Shown here one piece after another: positions 35,250-43,658 of a DNA stretch of 64,000 nucleotides; the stretch's first letter is position 1, and each line of letters opens with the position of its first letter. Below the pieces are notes generated by a model. That model was given only the letters and a program-made list of their open reading frames with translations. It was not told the origin of the DNA and ran no database searches. Origin of the DNA: Venatoribacter pacificus (lineage in GTDB: Bacteria > Pseudomonadota > Gammaproteobacteria > Pseudomonadales > Oceanobacteraceae); the NCBI RefSeq assembly GCF_025318105.1, contig NZ_JAOANI010000028.1, positions 605,950 to 669,949 of the forward strand. The letters run 5' to 3'. The position numbers and the translations under genes are program-made.

Positions 35250-36530
35250 ATGGCAACTAAAATCCAGGCCATTCGTGGCATGAACGACATCCTGCCGGCC
35301 CAGAGCCCGGTATGGCAATACCTCGAAAGCACAGTGAAAGAGCTGCTGGCTTCGTACGGCTACGACGAAATCCGCATGCCGATTGTCGAGCAGACCGCAC
35401 TGTTTAAGCGCTCAATCGGCGAAGTGACGGACATTGTCGAAAAAGAAATGTACACCTTTGACGACCGCAACGGTGACAGTCTGACCCTGCGCCCGGAAGG
35501 CACCGCCAGCTGCGTGCGCGCCTGTGAAGAACACGGTCTGCTGTACAACCAGACGCAGCGTCTTTGGTACACCGGCCCGATGTTCCGTCACGAGCGTCCG
35601 CAGAAAGGCCGTTACCGCCAGTTCTACCAGATTGGTGTGGAAACCTTTGGTATCGCGAGCGCCGATATCGACGCCGAAGTGATCCTGATGACCGCACGCT
35701 TGTGGGCGCAATTGGGCCTGACCAATGCGGTTACCCTGCAGCTGAACACTCTGGGTTCCAACGAAGCGCGTGCCAATTACCGCGATGCCCTGGTAGCTTA
35801 TCTGAGCGAGCGTAAAGACCAGCTGGATGAAGACAGCCAGCGTCGTCTGGAAACCAATCCGCTGCGTGTGCTCGACAGCAAAGACCAGAACACCCAGGCG
35901 CTGCTGGCCGATGCGCCACAGCTGCACGATTATCTCGACGACGAAAGCCGCGAGCACTTTGCTCTGCTGCGCAGCATTCTCGATGCTGCCGGGGTGAAGT
36001 ACGAAATCAACCAGCGTCTGGTGCGCGGCCTCGATTATTACTGTAAAACCGTGTTCGAGTGGGTCACCGACCAACTCGGCTCGCAGGGCACCGTCTGTGC
36101 CGGTGGCCGTTACGACGGCCTGGTCGAGCAGCTGGGTGGCAAGCCAACCCCGGCGGTCGGTTTTGCCATGGGCGTTGAACGCCTGATTCTGCTGCTGGAA
36201 ACGCTGGAGCTGATTCCGGCCGAAGTGCTGCAGACCATCGATGTATACATCTGTCCGGTGGGCGAGGGCAGTGCCCAGGTGGCATTGTTGCTGGCAGACC
36301 GTCTGCGCGATGAACACAGCTGGTTACGCATTCAGACCCACTGCGGTGGTGGCAGCTTTAAAAGTCAGATGAAAAAAGCCGACAAGAGCGGCGCGCATCT
36401 GGCACTGTTGTTGGGCGAAGACGAAATCGCCAACGGTACTGTGACCGTGAAAGACCTGCGTGGTGAAGGTGGGCAGCAGACGCTGGCACTGAACGACGTG
36501 GGCGAATGGCTGGCGCAAGAAACTTTTTAA
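35250..36530 (+). CDS. hisS: Histidyl-tRNA synthetase
   Basis: Class II synthetase charging tRNA-His. Visible are the N-terminal IQAIRGMNDILP, motif 2 with YTGPMFRHERPQKGRYRQFYQ, the histidine motif LVRGLDYYCKTVFEWV, and motif 3 within AVGFAMGVERLILLL. The anticodon-binding domain fills the last ~100 residues. It is 426 aa, the normal length. It belongs to the ispG-hisS-yfgM-bamB-der run. Confidence 0.97.
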   Translation: MATKIQAIRGMNDILPAQSPVWQYLESTVKELLASYGYDEIRMPIVEQTALFKRSIGEVTDIVEKEMYTFDDRNGDSLTLRPEGTASCVRACEEHGLLYNQTQRLWYTGPMFRHERPQKGRYRQFYQIGVETFGIASADIDAEVILMTARLWAQLGLTNAVTLQLNTLGSNEARANYRDALVAYLSERKDQLDEDSQRRLETNPLRVLDSKDQNTQALLADAPQLHDYLDDESREHFALLRSILDAAGVKYEINQRLVRGLDYYCKTVFEWVTDQLGSQGTVCAGGRYDGLVEQLGGKPTPAVGFAMGVERLILLLETLELIPAEVLQTIDVYICPVGEGSAQVALLLADRLRDEHSWLRIQTHCGGGSFKSQMKKADKSGAHLALLLGEDEIANGTVTVKDLRGEGGQQTLALNDVGEWLAQETF

Positions 36531-36573
36531 TAACCAATAACTCACAACACTCGTTTTTTGGGGAAGTGGACGC

Positions 36574-37236
36574 ATGACTGAATATCGTACGGATGAAGAG
36601 CAGGCAGAACTGCTGAAAAAATGGTGGGCAGAGAACGGTAAAAGCCTGCTGGCAACCATCGTGATTGTTGCCGGTGGCTGGTTTGGCTGGAACAGCTATC
36701 AGGCCAATGAGCAGGCAACGGCTGAAAACGCTTCCATGCTGTACTCGCAACTGGTCGACAAGGTCGCACAGCCGGTTGCGCAACAGGATGAAGCCGCCAA
36801 AGCGGAAATGGAAGCTCTGGCGATGCAGCTGAAGAAAGACTTCGGCAACACCAGCTATGGTCAGTTCGGTGCTCTGTTTCTGGCTCGTTTTGCTGCGGAT
36901 GCCGGTGACTTCGATACCGCCGCCGCCGAGCTGAATGGCGTTATCGCCACCGCCGAGGAAGGCCCGATCAAATACACCGCTCAGGCGCGTCTGGCCAATA
37001 TCCTGATTCAACAGGAAAAAATGGACGAAGCCCTGGCGCTGGTGGCTACCGTGCCGGATGCCGCTTATGCGACGCAGTTTGAAGAAGCCAAAGGCGATGC
37101 TCTGTTCCGTAAAGGTGAGCTGAGCGAAGCCCGTGCCGCGTACATCCGCGCTCAGGAAGCTGCCGCAAATCTGGGTCTGAACACCCAGCAGCTGCAGCGT
37201 AAGATTGATAATCTGGCTGCGAGCGGAGACGCCTGA
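36574..37236 (+). CDS. yfgM: YfgM-family SecYEG/periplasmic chaperone-linked protein
   Basis: A 220-aa inner-membrane protein with one N-terminal helix (LLATIVIVAGGWFGWNSYQA, ~22-42) and a periplasmic TPR-like domain (TPR_21 type). In E. coli YfgM binds SecYEG and the chaperone PpiD. It starts MTEYRTDEEQAELLKKWWAENG, the standard family opening. It lies between hisS and bamB exactly as in E. coli and overlaps the bamB start by 1 base. Confidence 0.92.
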   Translation: MTEYRTDEEQAELLKKWWAENGKSLLATIVIVAGGWFGWNSYQANEQATAENASMLYSQLVDKVAQPVAQQDEAAKAEMEALAMQLKKDFGNTSYGQFGALFLARFAADAGDFDTAAAELNGVIATAEEGPIKYTAQARLANILIQQEKMDEALALVATVPDAAYATQFEEAKGDALFRKGELSEARAAYIRAQEAAANLGLNTQQLQRKIDNLAASGDA

Positions 37237-38474
37237 TGCGCCTGAGTCCTGTTTTCGTCCTGTTGAGTGCTCTGCTGACTGTGCAGCTGAGTGGTTGTGC
37301 CAGTCAGCCAGACAATCAGGCAGAAGCAGCGGATGCTGCCGACGAGACAGGGCTGCCGGATTACAATAATGAAACCGACATCGTCATCGAGTGGCGTAAG
37401 CAGCTTGGTGTCGGTGCGGGTACGGCTTATACCCGCCTGCGCCCGGTGGTGAGCGGCGATACTGTGTTTATGGCTGACACCTCAGGTGAGGTCTATGCAC
37501 TGGATCTGGCCGATGGCAGCGAACAGTGGAATGTGGATCTGGAGCAGCCGGTAACGGCAGGTGTGGCGCAAGACAACGGTCAGTTGTTTGTTGCCACCCG
37601 TGACGGTTTTCTGCATTGCCTGAACAGTGCCGACGGCAGTGAAATCTGGCGTTCACGCATGACCAGTGAGTCTGTTGCACCGGCAGGTACCGACGCTAAG
37701 CGGGTGTTTGTTCACACCGTTGATGGTCGTGTTACCGCCTTTGAGCGTACCGATGGCAAACAGGCCTGGTCCTACGAAACGGCCATGCCGGTACTGACCG
37801 TGCGCGGTACCGGCACGCCGCTGGTGCTGGATCAGCTGGTGATTACCGGTTTTGCTACCGGCAAACTGGTGGCACTGGACAAAACCCTGGGCATTCCGCG
37901 CTGGGACGTGCGACTGGCGTCGCCGGATGGCCGTTCTGAGCTGGAACGTCTGGTAGATGTTGATGGTGCGCCGATCTGGGATAACGGCGTGATCTATGCC
38001 GCCAGTTATCACGGCAAACTGGCAGCCGTGTCGCTCAATGGCGAAACCCGTTGGGAAGAAGAAGGTTCAACCTACACCAGTCCAGAACTGGCGTTGGGCA
38101 ACCTGTATCTGACCCTCGACAGCGACCATGTGCAGTCTTATGACATGGCCAGCGGTGCCAAAGTGTGGACGCAGAAAGCGCTGCATGGCCGTCACCTGGG
38201 GCAAACCAGCGCCTATGGCAGCTGGCTGGCAGTGGCCGATGGTGAAGGTTATCTGCATATTATGAATCAGGTGGACGGTGAACTGGTGGGACGCAAACTG
38301 CTGCGCCCTAAACCGCTGCACGTCAACTATCCTAATCAGACCGAAGGCACCAACTGGCGTGCGTTGCGTGGTCGCGATATGGGTATCCGCAGTCCGTTAG
38401 TGGCCACCGACAAAGGTCTATTGGTGTATACCAACGCCGGTGAACTGCTGCTGCTGAGCGTTCAGTCCGACTGA
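37236..38474 (+). CDS. bamB: Outer membrane assembly lipoprotein BamB
   Basis: BamB (412 aa) is the eight-bladed beta-propeller lipoprotein of the BAM complex inserting outer-membrane beta-barrels. The lipobox is VQLSGC, giving a mature N-terminal Cys near residue 21. PQQ-like blade repeats follow (VYALDLADGSEQWNVDLE, FLHCLNSADGSEIWRSRM, VTAFERTDGKQAWSYE). Its ATG overlaps the yfgM stop (TGATG). der follows after an 81-base gap with a hairpin. Confidence 0.95.
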   Translation: MRLSPVFVLLSALLTVQLSGCASQPDNQAEAADAADETGLPDYNNETDIVIEWRKQLGVGAGTAYTRLRPVVSGDTVFMADTSGEVYALDLADGSEQWNVDLEQPVTAGVAQDNGQLFVATRDGFLHCLNSADGSEIWRSRMTSESVAPAGTDAKRVFVHTVDGRVTAFERTDGKQAWSYETAMPVLTVRGTGTPLVLDQLVITGFATGKLVALDKTLGIPRWDVRLASPDGRSELERLVDVDGAPIWDNGVIYAASYHGKLAAVSLNGETRWEEEGSTYTSPELALGNLYLTLDSDHVQSYDMASGAKVWTQKALHGRHLGQTSAYGSWLAVADGEGYLHIMNQVDGELVGRKLLRPKPLHVNYPNQTEGTNWRALRGRDMGIRSPLVATDKGLLVYTNAGELLLLSVQSD

Positions 38475-38505
38475 AGCCGGTTGTATCAGCCAATATTTTT
38501 TATCG

Positions 38506-38533
38506 GGCGTCGTATAGCGACGCCTGTTTTATT
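38506..38533 (+). terminator. Hairpin between bamB and der
   Basis: GGCGTCG-TATAG-CGACGCC stem followed by TGTTTTATTT. It may attenuate transcription into der rather than end it fully. Confidence 0.55.
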
Positions 38534-38555
38534 TCTTAAATGAGGTTTTCTGATC

Positions 38556-40040
38556 ATGGTCCCTGTGATTGCTCTGGTCGGACGTCCCAACGTGGGCAAG
38601 TCCACGCTGTTTAACCGTCTGACCAAAAGCCGTGATGCGCTGGTGGCTGAAATTGCCGGCCTGACCCGTGACCGTAAGTACGGTGAGGGCAAGGTTGGTG
38701 ATGTGCCATTCATCGTGATTGATACCGGTGGTATCAGCGGCCAGGAAGAGGGCATCGACGAGGCCATGGCCGCGCAAAGCTTTCAGGCCATTAAAGACGC
38801 CGATATCGTTTTCTTTATGGTCGATGTTGGCGCCGGTATTACCAACGGCGACCGCATGATTGCCGAATATCTGCGCCGCAGCGGTAAAGATGCTTATCTG
38901 GTGGCCAACAAGATCGACGGTAAAAACCCCGATCTGGTGCTGGGTGAATTCTTTGAACTGGGCATGGGTGAGCCTTTGCCGATTGCGGCCGCGCATAACC
39001 GTGGCATCAGCGCGTTAATTGAATACGTACTGGGCGAACTGCCGCAGGACGATGACGATTATTTCCGCGAACTGGCTGGTGAAGACGCCCCGGTACACGA
39101 AGAACTCGATGTAAAAGGCATCAAAATTGCCGTGGTTGGCCGCCCTAACGTGGGTAAATCGACGCTGGTTAACCGCTTCCTTGGCGAAGACCGAGTGGTG
39201 GTATTCGATGAAGCCGGCACCACCCGCGACAGTATTTATATTCCCTACGAGCGTCATGGTCAGGAATACACCCTGATCGATACCGCCGGTGTGCGCCGCC
39301 GTAAGAATATTTCTGAAGCGGCAGAAAAATTCTCCATCATTAAAACCCTGCAGGCCATTCAGGACTGTCATGTGTGTATTCTGGTGCTCGATGCCCGTAC
39401 CGGTATCGTTGAACAGGACTTACACATGCTCAGCTTCGTGCTGAACTCCGGCCGTGCGCTGGTGATTGCCATCAACAAATGGGATGGCATGGAAGCGGAC
39501 GCGAAAGAGCGGGTAAAAACCGAAATTGACCGTCGTTTTGATTTCTTAACCTTCGCCGAAATGCATTTTATTTCAGCACTGCATGGCACTGGAGTGGGGA
39601 ATCTGTATGAGTCTGTAGATCAGGCTTACAACTCCTCAATGGCCAAATGGCAGACCAATATGCTCACCCGCATTTTGGAAGACGCCACCGCCAGCCATCA
39701 GCCACCGGTGGTGCGCAACCGTCGGCCAAAACTGCGCTATGCCCACCAGGGTGGCTCTAACCCGCCGATTATTGTGGTGCACGGTAATCTGGCCAAAGAA
39801 CTGCCGGAAGACTACAAACGCTACCTTGCCAACACCTTCCGCCGGGTGCTGGAAATTAAAGGTACGCCAATTCGTATGGAATTCCGTCAGGGTGAAAACC
39901 CTTACGCCGGCAAAGAAAAAGAAGTCCGTCACAGCAGTAAACGTCGCGCGGAAGCGGTGGAACGGACCGATAACAAACGTAAGATTAAAATTGAAAAAGC
40001 GCGTAAGCAATTACGTAAAGGCTATAAAAAACCAACCTGA
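38556..40040 (+). CDS. der: Ribosome biogenesis GTPase Der (EngA)
   Basis: Essential GTPase for 50S subunit maturation, with two tandem G domains: the first has G1 GRPNVGKSTLFNRL, G3 DTGG and G4 NKID; the second has GRPNVGKSTLVNRF, DTAGVRRR and NKWD. A KH-like domain follows, and the tail is Lys/Arg-rich (KIKIEKARKQLRKGYKK). It is 494 aa, similar to other gammaproteobacteria. A strong terminator closes the ispG-to-der group. Confidence 0.97.
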   Translation: MVPVIALVGRPNVGKSTLFNRLTKSRDALVAEIAGLTRDRKYGEGKVGDVPFIVIDTGGISGQEEGIDEAMAAQSFQAIKDADIVFFMVDVGAGITNGDRMIAEYLRRSGKDAYLVANKIDGKNPDLVLGEFFELGMGEPLPIAAAHNRGISALIEYVLGELPQDDDDYFRELAGEDAPVHEELDVKGIKIAVVGRPNVGKSTLVNRFLGEDRVVVFDEAGTTRDSIYIPYERHGQEYTLIDTAGVRRRKNISEAAEKFSIIKTLQAIQDCHVCILVLDARTGIVEQDLHMLSFVLNSGRALVIAINKWDGMEADAKERVKTEIDRRFDFLTFAEMHFISALHGTGVGNLYESVDQAYNSSMAKWQTNMLTRILEDATASHQPPVVRNRRPKLRYAHQGGSNPPIIVVHGNLAKELPEDYKRYLANTFRRVLEIKGTPIRMEFRQGENPYAGKEKEVRHSSKRRAEAVERTDNKRKIKIEKARKQLRKGYKKPT

Positions 40041-40061
40041 TAATCGGCGGTTTTTACCAAT

Positions 40062-40087
40062 AAAAAAGGAGCTTCGGCTCCTTTTTT
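40062..40087. terminator. Terminator after der
   Basis: AAAAAAGGAGC-TTCG-GCTCCTTTTTT, an 11-bp stem with a T run; symmetric enough to serve the convergent acetyltransferase gene too. Confidence 0.92.
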
Positions 40088-40115
40088 ATTGTGTATTTTT
40101 TATGGGCGTTTTTTG

Positions 40116-40562
40116 TCAGTCGCGTATCAGCATCATAGGGATAAAGCGGATGCCGTTGAATTCGGCTTCCTCCCCCGTTGCCGTAAACCCATGGCGGCGG
40201 TAGAAGTCTGCAGCATTCAGTGATGAGCGCAGGCTGATTTGTTTGGCGCTGGTGGAATCCAGTACGGTGTTGAGCAATCGGCTCCCCAAGCCTGTTCCCT
40301 GAGCCGATTTGGCGACAAACAGATGGGTCAGATAGTTACCGTCCCGTAAAGTAGCAAAGCCTGTCAGTTCTGCACCTAATACGGCCTTAACAGCGAAAAA
40401 TCTGTTTTCGTCCATGGTCGTTTGGATATCTGGCAACACACGATTTTTATATTCAAGCTGACCGTCAGCGCTGAATAAGGGTAATACATCGACTTCAGAT
40501 ACCGCTGAAATCAGTTCTTTAACAGCTTCTGAATCAGCTCTTGTTACTTTCAAAATGTCCAT
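40116..40562 (-). CDS. GNAT family N-acetyltransferase
   Basis: A 148-aa single-domain acetyltransferase. The acetyl-CoA loop (motif A) is HLFVAKSAQGTGLGSRLLNTVL, and FYRRHGFTATGEE is the usual motif B region. The substrate cannot be told. It is the first of three minus-strand accessory genes; the next upstream gene on that strand ends 6 bases before its start, so the two share a transcript. Confidence 0.85.
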   Translation of the reverse strand: MDILKVTRADSEAVKELISAVSEVDVLPLFSADGQLEYKNRVLPDIQTTMDENRFFAVKAVLGAELTGFATLRDGNYLTHLFVAKSAQGTGLGSRLLNTVLDSTSAKQISLRSSLNAADFYRRHGFTATGEEAEFNGIRFIPMMLIRD

Positions 40563-40568
40563 TCTTCT

Positions 40569-40922
40569 TCACTCAGGGGTTTCTGGGCAGGGGTTTCTGG
40601 GCAGGGGTTTCTGGTAGTGGTTTTCAGCTGAGCGGATGCTCCTGAATTTTTTTGTTTCATCGCCTGTTTTATACCCGTGCGGCTTTTCTTTAACGAATTC
40701 ATGAAAACGGTTACCAAGATTCAGTTCAACGTCAAAGCCGTTTGCAGCTACCGGAAATGTGTCATTGTCTGAGGTTAATTCACCAAAAGGCATGCCACAT
40801 TTTGAACAGAAGCAACGAGTGTACAGATAAGGAACCTCTGCTTTATAGATGTTAATGACATATCTTTCTGAGGTCAGCTGAAAAGCGTCCGTCTTAACGA
40901 ATACAAGTGCATTTGCCCCCAT
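40569..40922 (-). pseudogene. 5'-truncated GFA (glutathione-dependent formaldehyde-activating) family gene
   Basis: 117 codons matching the second half of a GFA-domain protein: GANALVFVKTDAFQL and the zinc pair in TRCFCSKCGMPFGELTS. The normal N-terminus with the CHC-x2-C zinc ligands is missing; the frame continues upstream (…RCIKMGAN) into unrelated sequence next to the lipoprotein stop codon. There is no ribosome site at the ATG. The last codons are made from a 14-bp tandem repeat (40575-40616), so the C-terminus is also altered. Probably a non-functional remnant. Confidence 0.6.
40575..40616 (+). repeat. 14-bp tandem repeat
   Basis: AGGGGTTTCTGGGC repeated twice exactly, then a third, partly diverged copy, at the 3' end of the GFA remnant. 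Confidence 0.85.
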
Positions 40923-40957
40923 TTTTATACAGCGTTTTTGGCCACTGGTATAAGCGT

Positions 40958-41440
40958 TTACTGTGACGTATCCACGGGGATATTCGTTTCCGGTTTCAGG
41001 GCATCGTAAGGCAGCAGGAGAGTATCGAGGGTTATATCAACCGGCAGGGCAATCAGGGTGAACAGCGGGCAAACAACAGACATCCAGCAGAACACCATTT
41101 CGCCGCTGGCTTCGCCTGTATGGCCGTCCAGGCCAAGCAACAGCAGACTTCCCTGAGTACCCGGATAGTAGCGGGCATCAACCGGGCTGCTGTCCGAGCG
41201 GGCGAGTACGGTACCGCAGCCGCTCAGCAGCACAAGGCTGGCGAGCAGCATAAGCGCCAGTATGCTGCGCTGCCCAGAACTGAGGTTCTGCTTATATGAG
41301 TCAGAGGTGTCAGAGTGGTAAGGCTTGGACAATAAAAAATCAGACACAATAGGTTCCGCAGCAAAGTCATTAACAGACTGATGATAAAGAGGTTTACAGT
41401 GCAGAGCGAATGCAAAGCGGATTATTGAGACATTGGCCAC
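40958..41440 (-). CDS. YceK/YidQ-type lipoprotein
   Basis: The frame encodes 160 residues. From about residue 60 it has a signal segment RSILALMLLASLVLLSGC with a lipobox cysteine, then GTVLARSDSSPVDARYYPGTQ and the family-typical end LPVDITLDTLLLPYDALK. YceK-like lipoproteins are about 75-110 aa, so the real start is probably internal, perhaps the GTG giving MSDFLLSK; the first ATG would place an implausible ~70 residues before the lipid-modified cysteine. Function unknown; the mature form is likely in the inner or outer membrane. Confidence 0.65.
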   Translation of the reverse strand: MANVSIIRFAFALHCKPLYHQSVNDFAAEPIVSDFLLSKPYHSDTSDSYKQNLSSGQRSILALMLLASLVLLSGCGTVLARSDSSPVDARYYPGTQGSLLLLGLDGHTGEASGEMVFCWMSVVCPLFTLIALPVDITLDTLLLPYDALKPETNIPVDTSQ

Positions 41441-41739
41441 GTTAGAAGAACGGGTGAGAGCGTTATGCCATGAATAAAATATTTCGTCGCGCTTCCTTCA
41501 ACGCCACTAAGGCCGGTGTGCTTATCCTCCGGATACATACCGGTCCTGTCACTTTTGTGTATTCCGCAGCATGTCGATGGCTGAACGCCTGACCGGTCGG
41601 GCTGGTTAGTCAGGTGCTTTTCTCTTTGGATTGTGGCCCGCCTCTTTGTTCTCCGCTGAACAAGCGTAAGCTGATTGTTGCCTGCTTATGGTGTTAAGCA
41701 TTTATCACGTTCGGTCAAGGTATTCCTGAAGGTACTTCC

Positions 41740-42564
41740 ATGGCGATCAGTATCAATAACGGCGCGGCGATCACTGGTCCGGCGCTGAATTCGCAAAAAA
41801 ACAGCAGCCAACAAACCCAGCTGGCGCAACAGCTCAGTTCTGGTAAACGCATTAACGGTGCGGCCGATGATGCGGCGGGGCTGGCGATTGCTACCGGTTT
41901 AAACAGTCAGACCCGTGGCGAGCAGGTCGCCATGCGCAATGCCGGTGATGGCATTTCCTACACTCAGGTGGCGTCGGGAGCGTTGTCACAGGTCAGCGAT
42001 AATCTGCAGCGAATGCGTGAGTTGGCGGTACAGGCGGGTAATGGTGCATTGGCTGACAGTGATCGGGCGGCACTGCAAAAAGAAGTCACGGCTCTGGGCG
42101 ACAGCAATCAACAAATTCTCAAAGACACGAGTTTTAACGGCCAGACGCTGTTCAGCAGTGATAAAACGCTGACTTTTCAGGTGGGTGCGGATGCCGGTGA
42201 ACAGATTGACGTTACGGCGGCCAACCTGCTGCAGCAACTGGATGAGCAGGGTGCCTATGGGCTGGATGTCAGCACTCAGCAGGGGGCAGCGGCGGCGCTG
42301 AGTGTGGTCGATGAGAGTTTATCTACGGTCAGCTCGCGGCAATCGGAGTTGGGTGCCGTTGCTAATCGTTTTACAGCGGGCATTGAGCGTAGCAAAGTCA
42401 GTGCAGAGAACAGTGCGGCGGCGCAAAGTCGCATCAGCGATACCGATTTTGCCCAGGCCACTTCCGAACGTGCTGCCGCGCAGATTCGTGAGCAGGCTCA
42501 GATCGCGGTGCAGGCACAGGCTAACGGCGAGGCGAAAAACATTCTGCGCTTACTCGGCGGCTAG
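41740..42564 (+). CDS. Flagellin
   Basis: A 274-aa flagellin with the conserved D0/D1 ends: the N-terminal part has QLAQQLSSGKRINGAADDAAGLAIAT and NLQRMRELAVQAGNGA, the C-terminal part has SRISDTDFAQATSERAAAQIREQAQIAVQAQA and ends ILRLLGG. The variable middle is short (~60 aa), as in polar flagellins. AAGG precedes the ATG. No other flagellar gene (filament cap, chaperone, hook) is near, so it is an orphan copy; the rest of the system must be elsewhere. No clear sigma-28 or sigma-54 promoter was recognised in the 300 bases upstream. Confidence 0.92.
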   Translation: MAISINNGAAITGPALNSQKNSSQQTQLAQQLSSGKRINGAADDAAGLAIATGLNSQTRGEQVAMRNAGDGISYTQVASGALSQVSDNLQRMRELAVQAGNGALADSDRAALQKEVTALGDSNQQILKDTSFNGQTLFSSDKTLTFQVGADAGEQIDVTAANLLQQLDEQGAYGLDVSTQQGAAAALSVVDESLSTVSSRQSELGAVANRFTAGIERSKVSAENSAAAQSRISDTDFAQATSERAAAQIREQAQIAVQAQANGEAKNILRLLGG

Positions 42565-42693
42565 TGGCTGCCGTATGCCGTACGCTGGGAAAGATTGATC
42601 GTCAGCAGCAATAAATTTCGCTGAGGAGAAACGCGGCGATTGCTAGTATCTCGGCCCCTTTACTTACGCTTCCCGGTCGCGCCAGTGTGATCT

Positions 42694-43557
42694 ATGCAAT
42701 TGATCTCCTTTGATCCTTATCGCACGCTTCATTTCCCCCAGGCCCACTATCTGAAACCGGAGCTGATGAATCATCACCTCGATCTGCTGATCGCGGCGGA
42801 TGGCATTCTGTTTCCACAGTATTGGCAGATCAATGCGCTGCTGTATGGCTTAAAGAAACGGGTATTTCCAAGCCCGGCGAGTTATTACATCGGCCACGAC
42901 AAGGTCGAGATGACACGCTGTTTCCAGACCATTGCGCCACAGCATGTGCCCTGGACCTTAATTGAGGCCAACACCCCGGCTAACGCTGAGCGGGTCTGGG
43001 ATACTTTACCCGTTCCCTTCGTCGCCAAAATTCCGAAAAGCAGCATGGGCGATGGCGTTTTTCTGATTGAAAATCAGGCCGACTGGGTGCGTTACCTGGC
43101 GCTGTCCCCGGTCATTTATGCGCAGGAATATCTGCCGATTGACCGTGATCTGCGTATTGTCTGGGTCGGTGACCAGATTGTGGGTGGCTACTGGCGTATG
43201 CAAGCCGAGCGTGGCTTCTATAATAATGTCGCCAAGGGCGGCCAGATTGAAGCGGGTATTCTGCCGCCGGAAGCCTGTGCGCTGGTGGAAAAGCTGGCGC
43301 TGGGGTTAGGTATTGACCACGGCGGGTTTGATATCGCCATGGTCGGGCATTACCCCTATGTGTTCGAATTTAACCGTCTGTTCGGCAATCAGGGACTGAG
43401 TGGCCTGCAGGGCAAAATTGACGACGCCATTCATGATTATCTCGGCCGTATCTGGAGTGACGATGAGCCGGGTTCTCCTCATCCGCATCAGAGCCCGGAT
43501 ACCACCCCTTACAACCCCCCGGAAATCGGCGGGCCGGATCTGCACCAGGTGGTATAA
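42694..43557 (+). CDS. RimK-like ATP-grasp ligase family protein
   Basis: A 287-aa protein with an ATP-grasp fold like that of RimK and glutathione synthetase. Visible are the ATP-binding VPFVAKIPKSSMGDGVFLIE, then YAQEYLPIDRDLRIVWVGDQIVGGY, and the metal-binding end VFEFNRLFGNQGL with Glu and Asn. The N-terminal preATP-grasp part begins MQLISFDPYRTLHFPQAHYL. The C-terminal ~25 residues are Pro/His-rich. The substrate is unknown; it lies directly upstream of dnaE, 101 bases away. Carboxylate-amine ligation is inferred from the fold. Confidence 0.75.
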   Translation: MQLISFDPYRTLHFPQAHYLKPELMNHHLDLLIAADGILFPQYWQINALLYGLKKRVFPSPASYYIGHDKVEMTRCFQTIAPQHVPWTLIEANTPANAERVWDTLPVPFVAKIPKSSMGDGVFLIENQADWVRYLALSPVIYAQEYLPIDRDLRIVWVGDQIVGGYWRMQAERGFYNNVAKGGQIEAGILPPEACALVEKLALGLGIDHGGFDIAMVGHYPYVFEFNRLFGNQGLSGLQGKIDDAIHDYLGRIWSDDEPGSPHPHQSPDTTPYNPPEIGGPDLHQVV

Positions 43558-43658
43558 GCTGCGCCGTTGCAAACAGCCGCTGAATCCGCCGGGTAACTGA
43601 ATCCAAGGGGCGCAAAATCCGTTACAATGCCCCCTTTTGTTGGTCAGGGCGTCCGTTC

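Noticed and set aside
35412..36317. 301-codon minus-strand frame opposite hisS
   Set aside because: Antisense shadow of hisS with no independent support.
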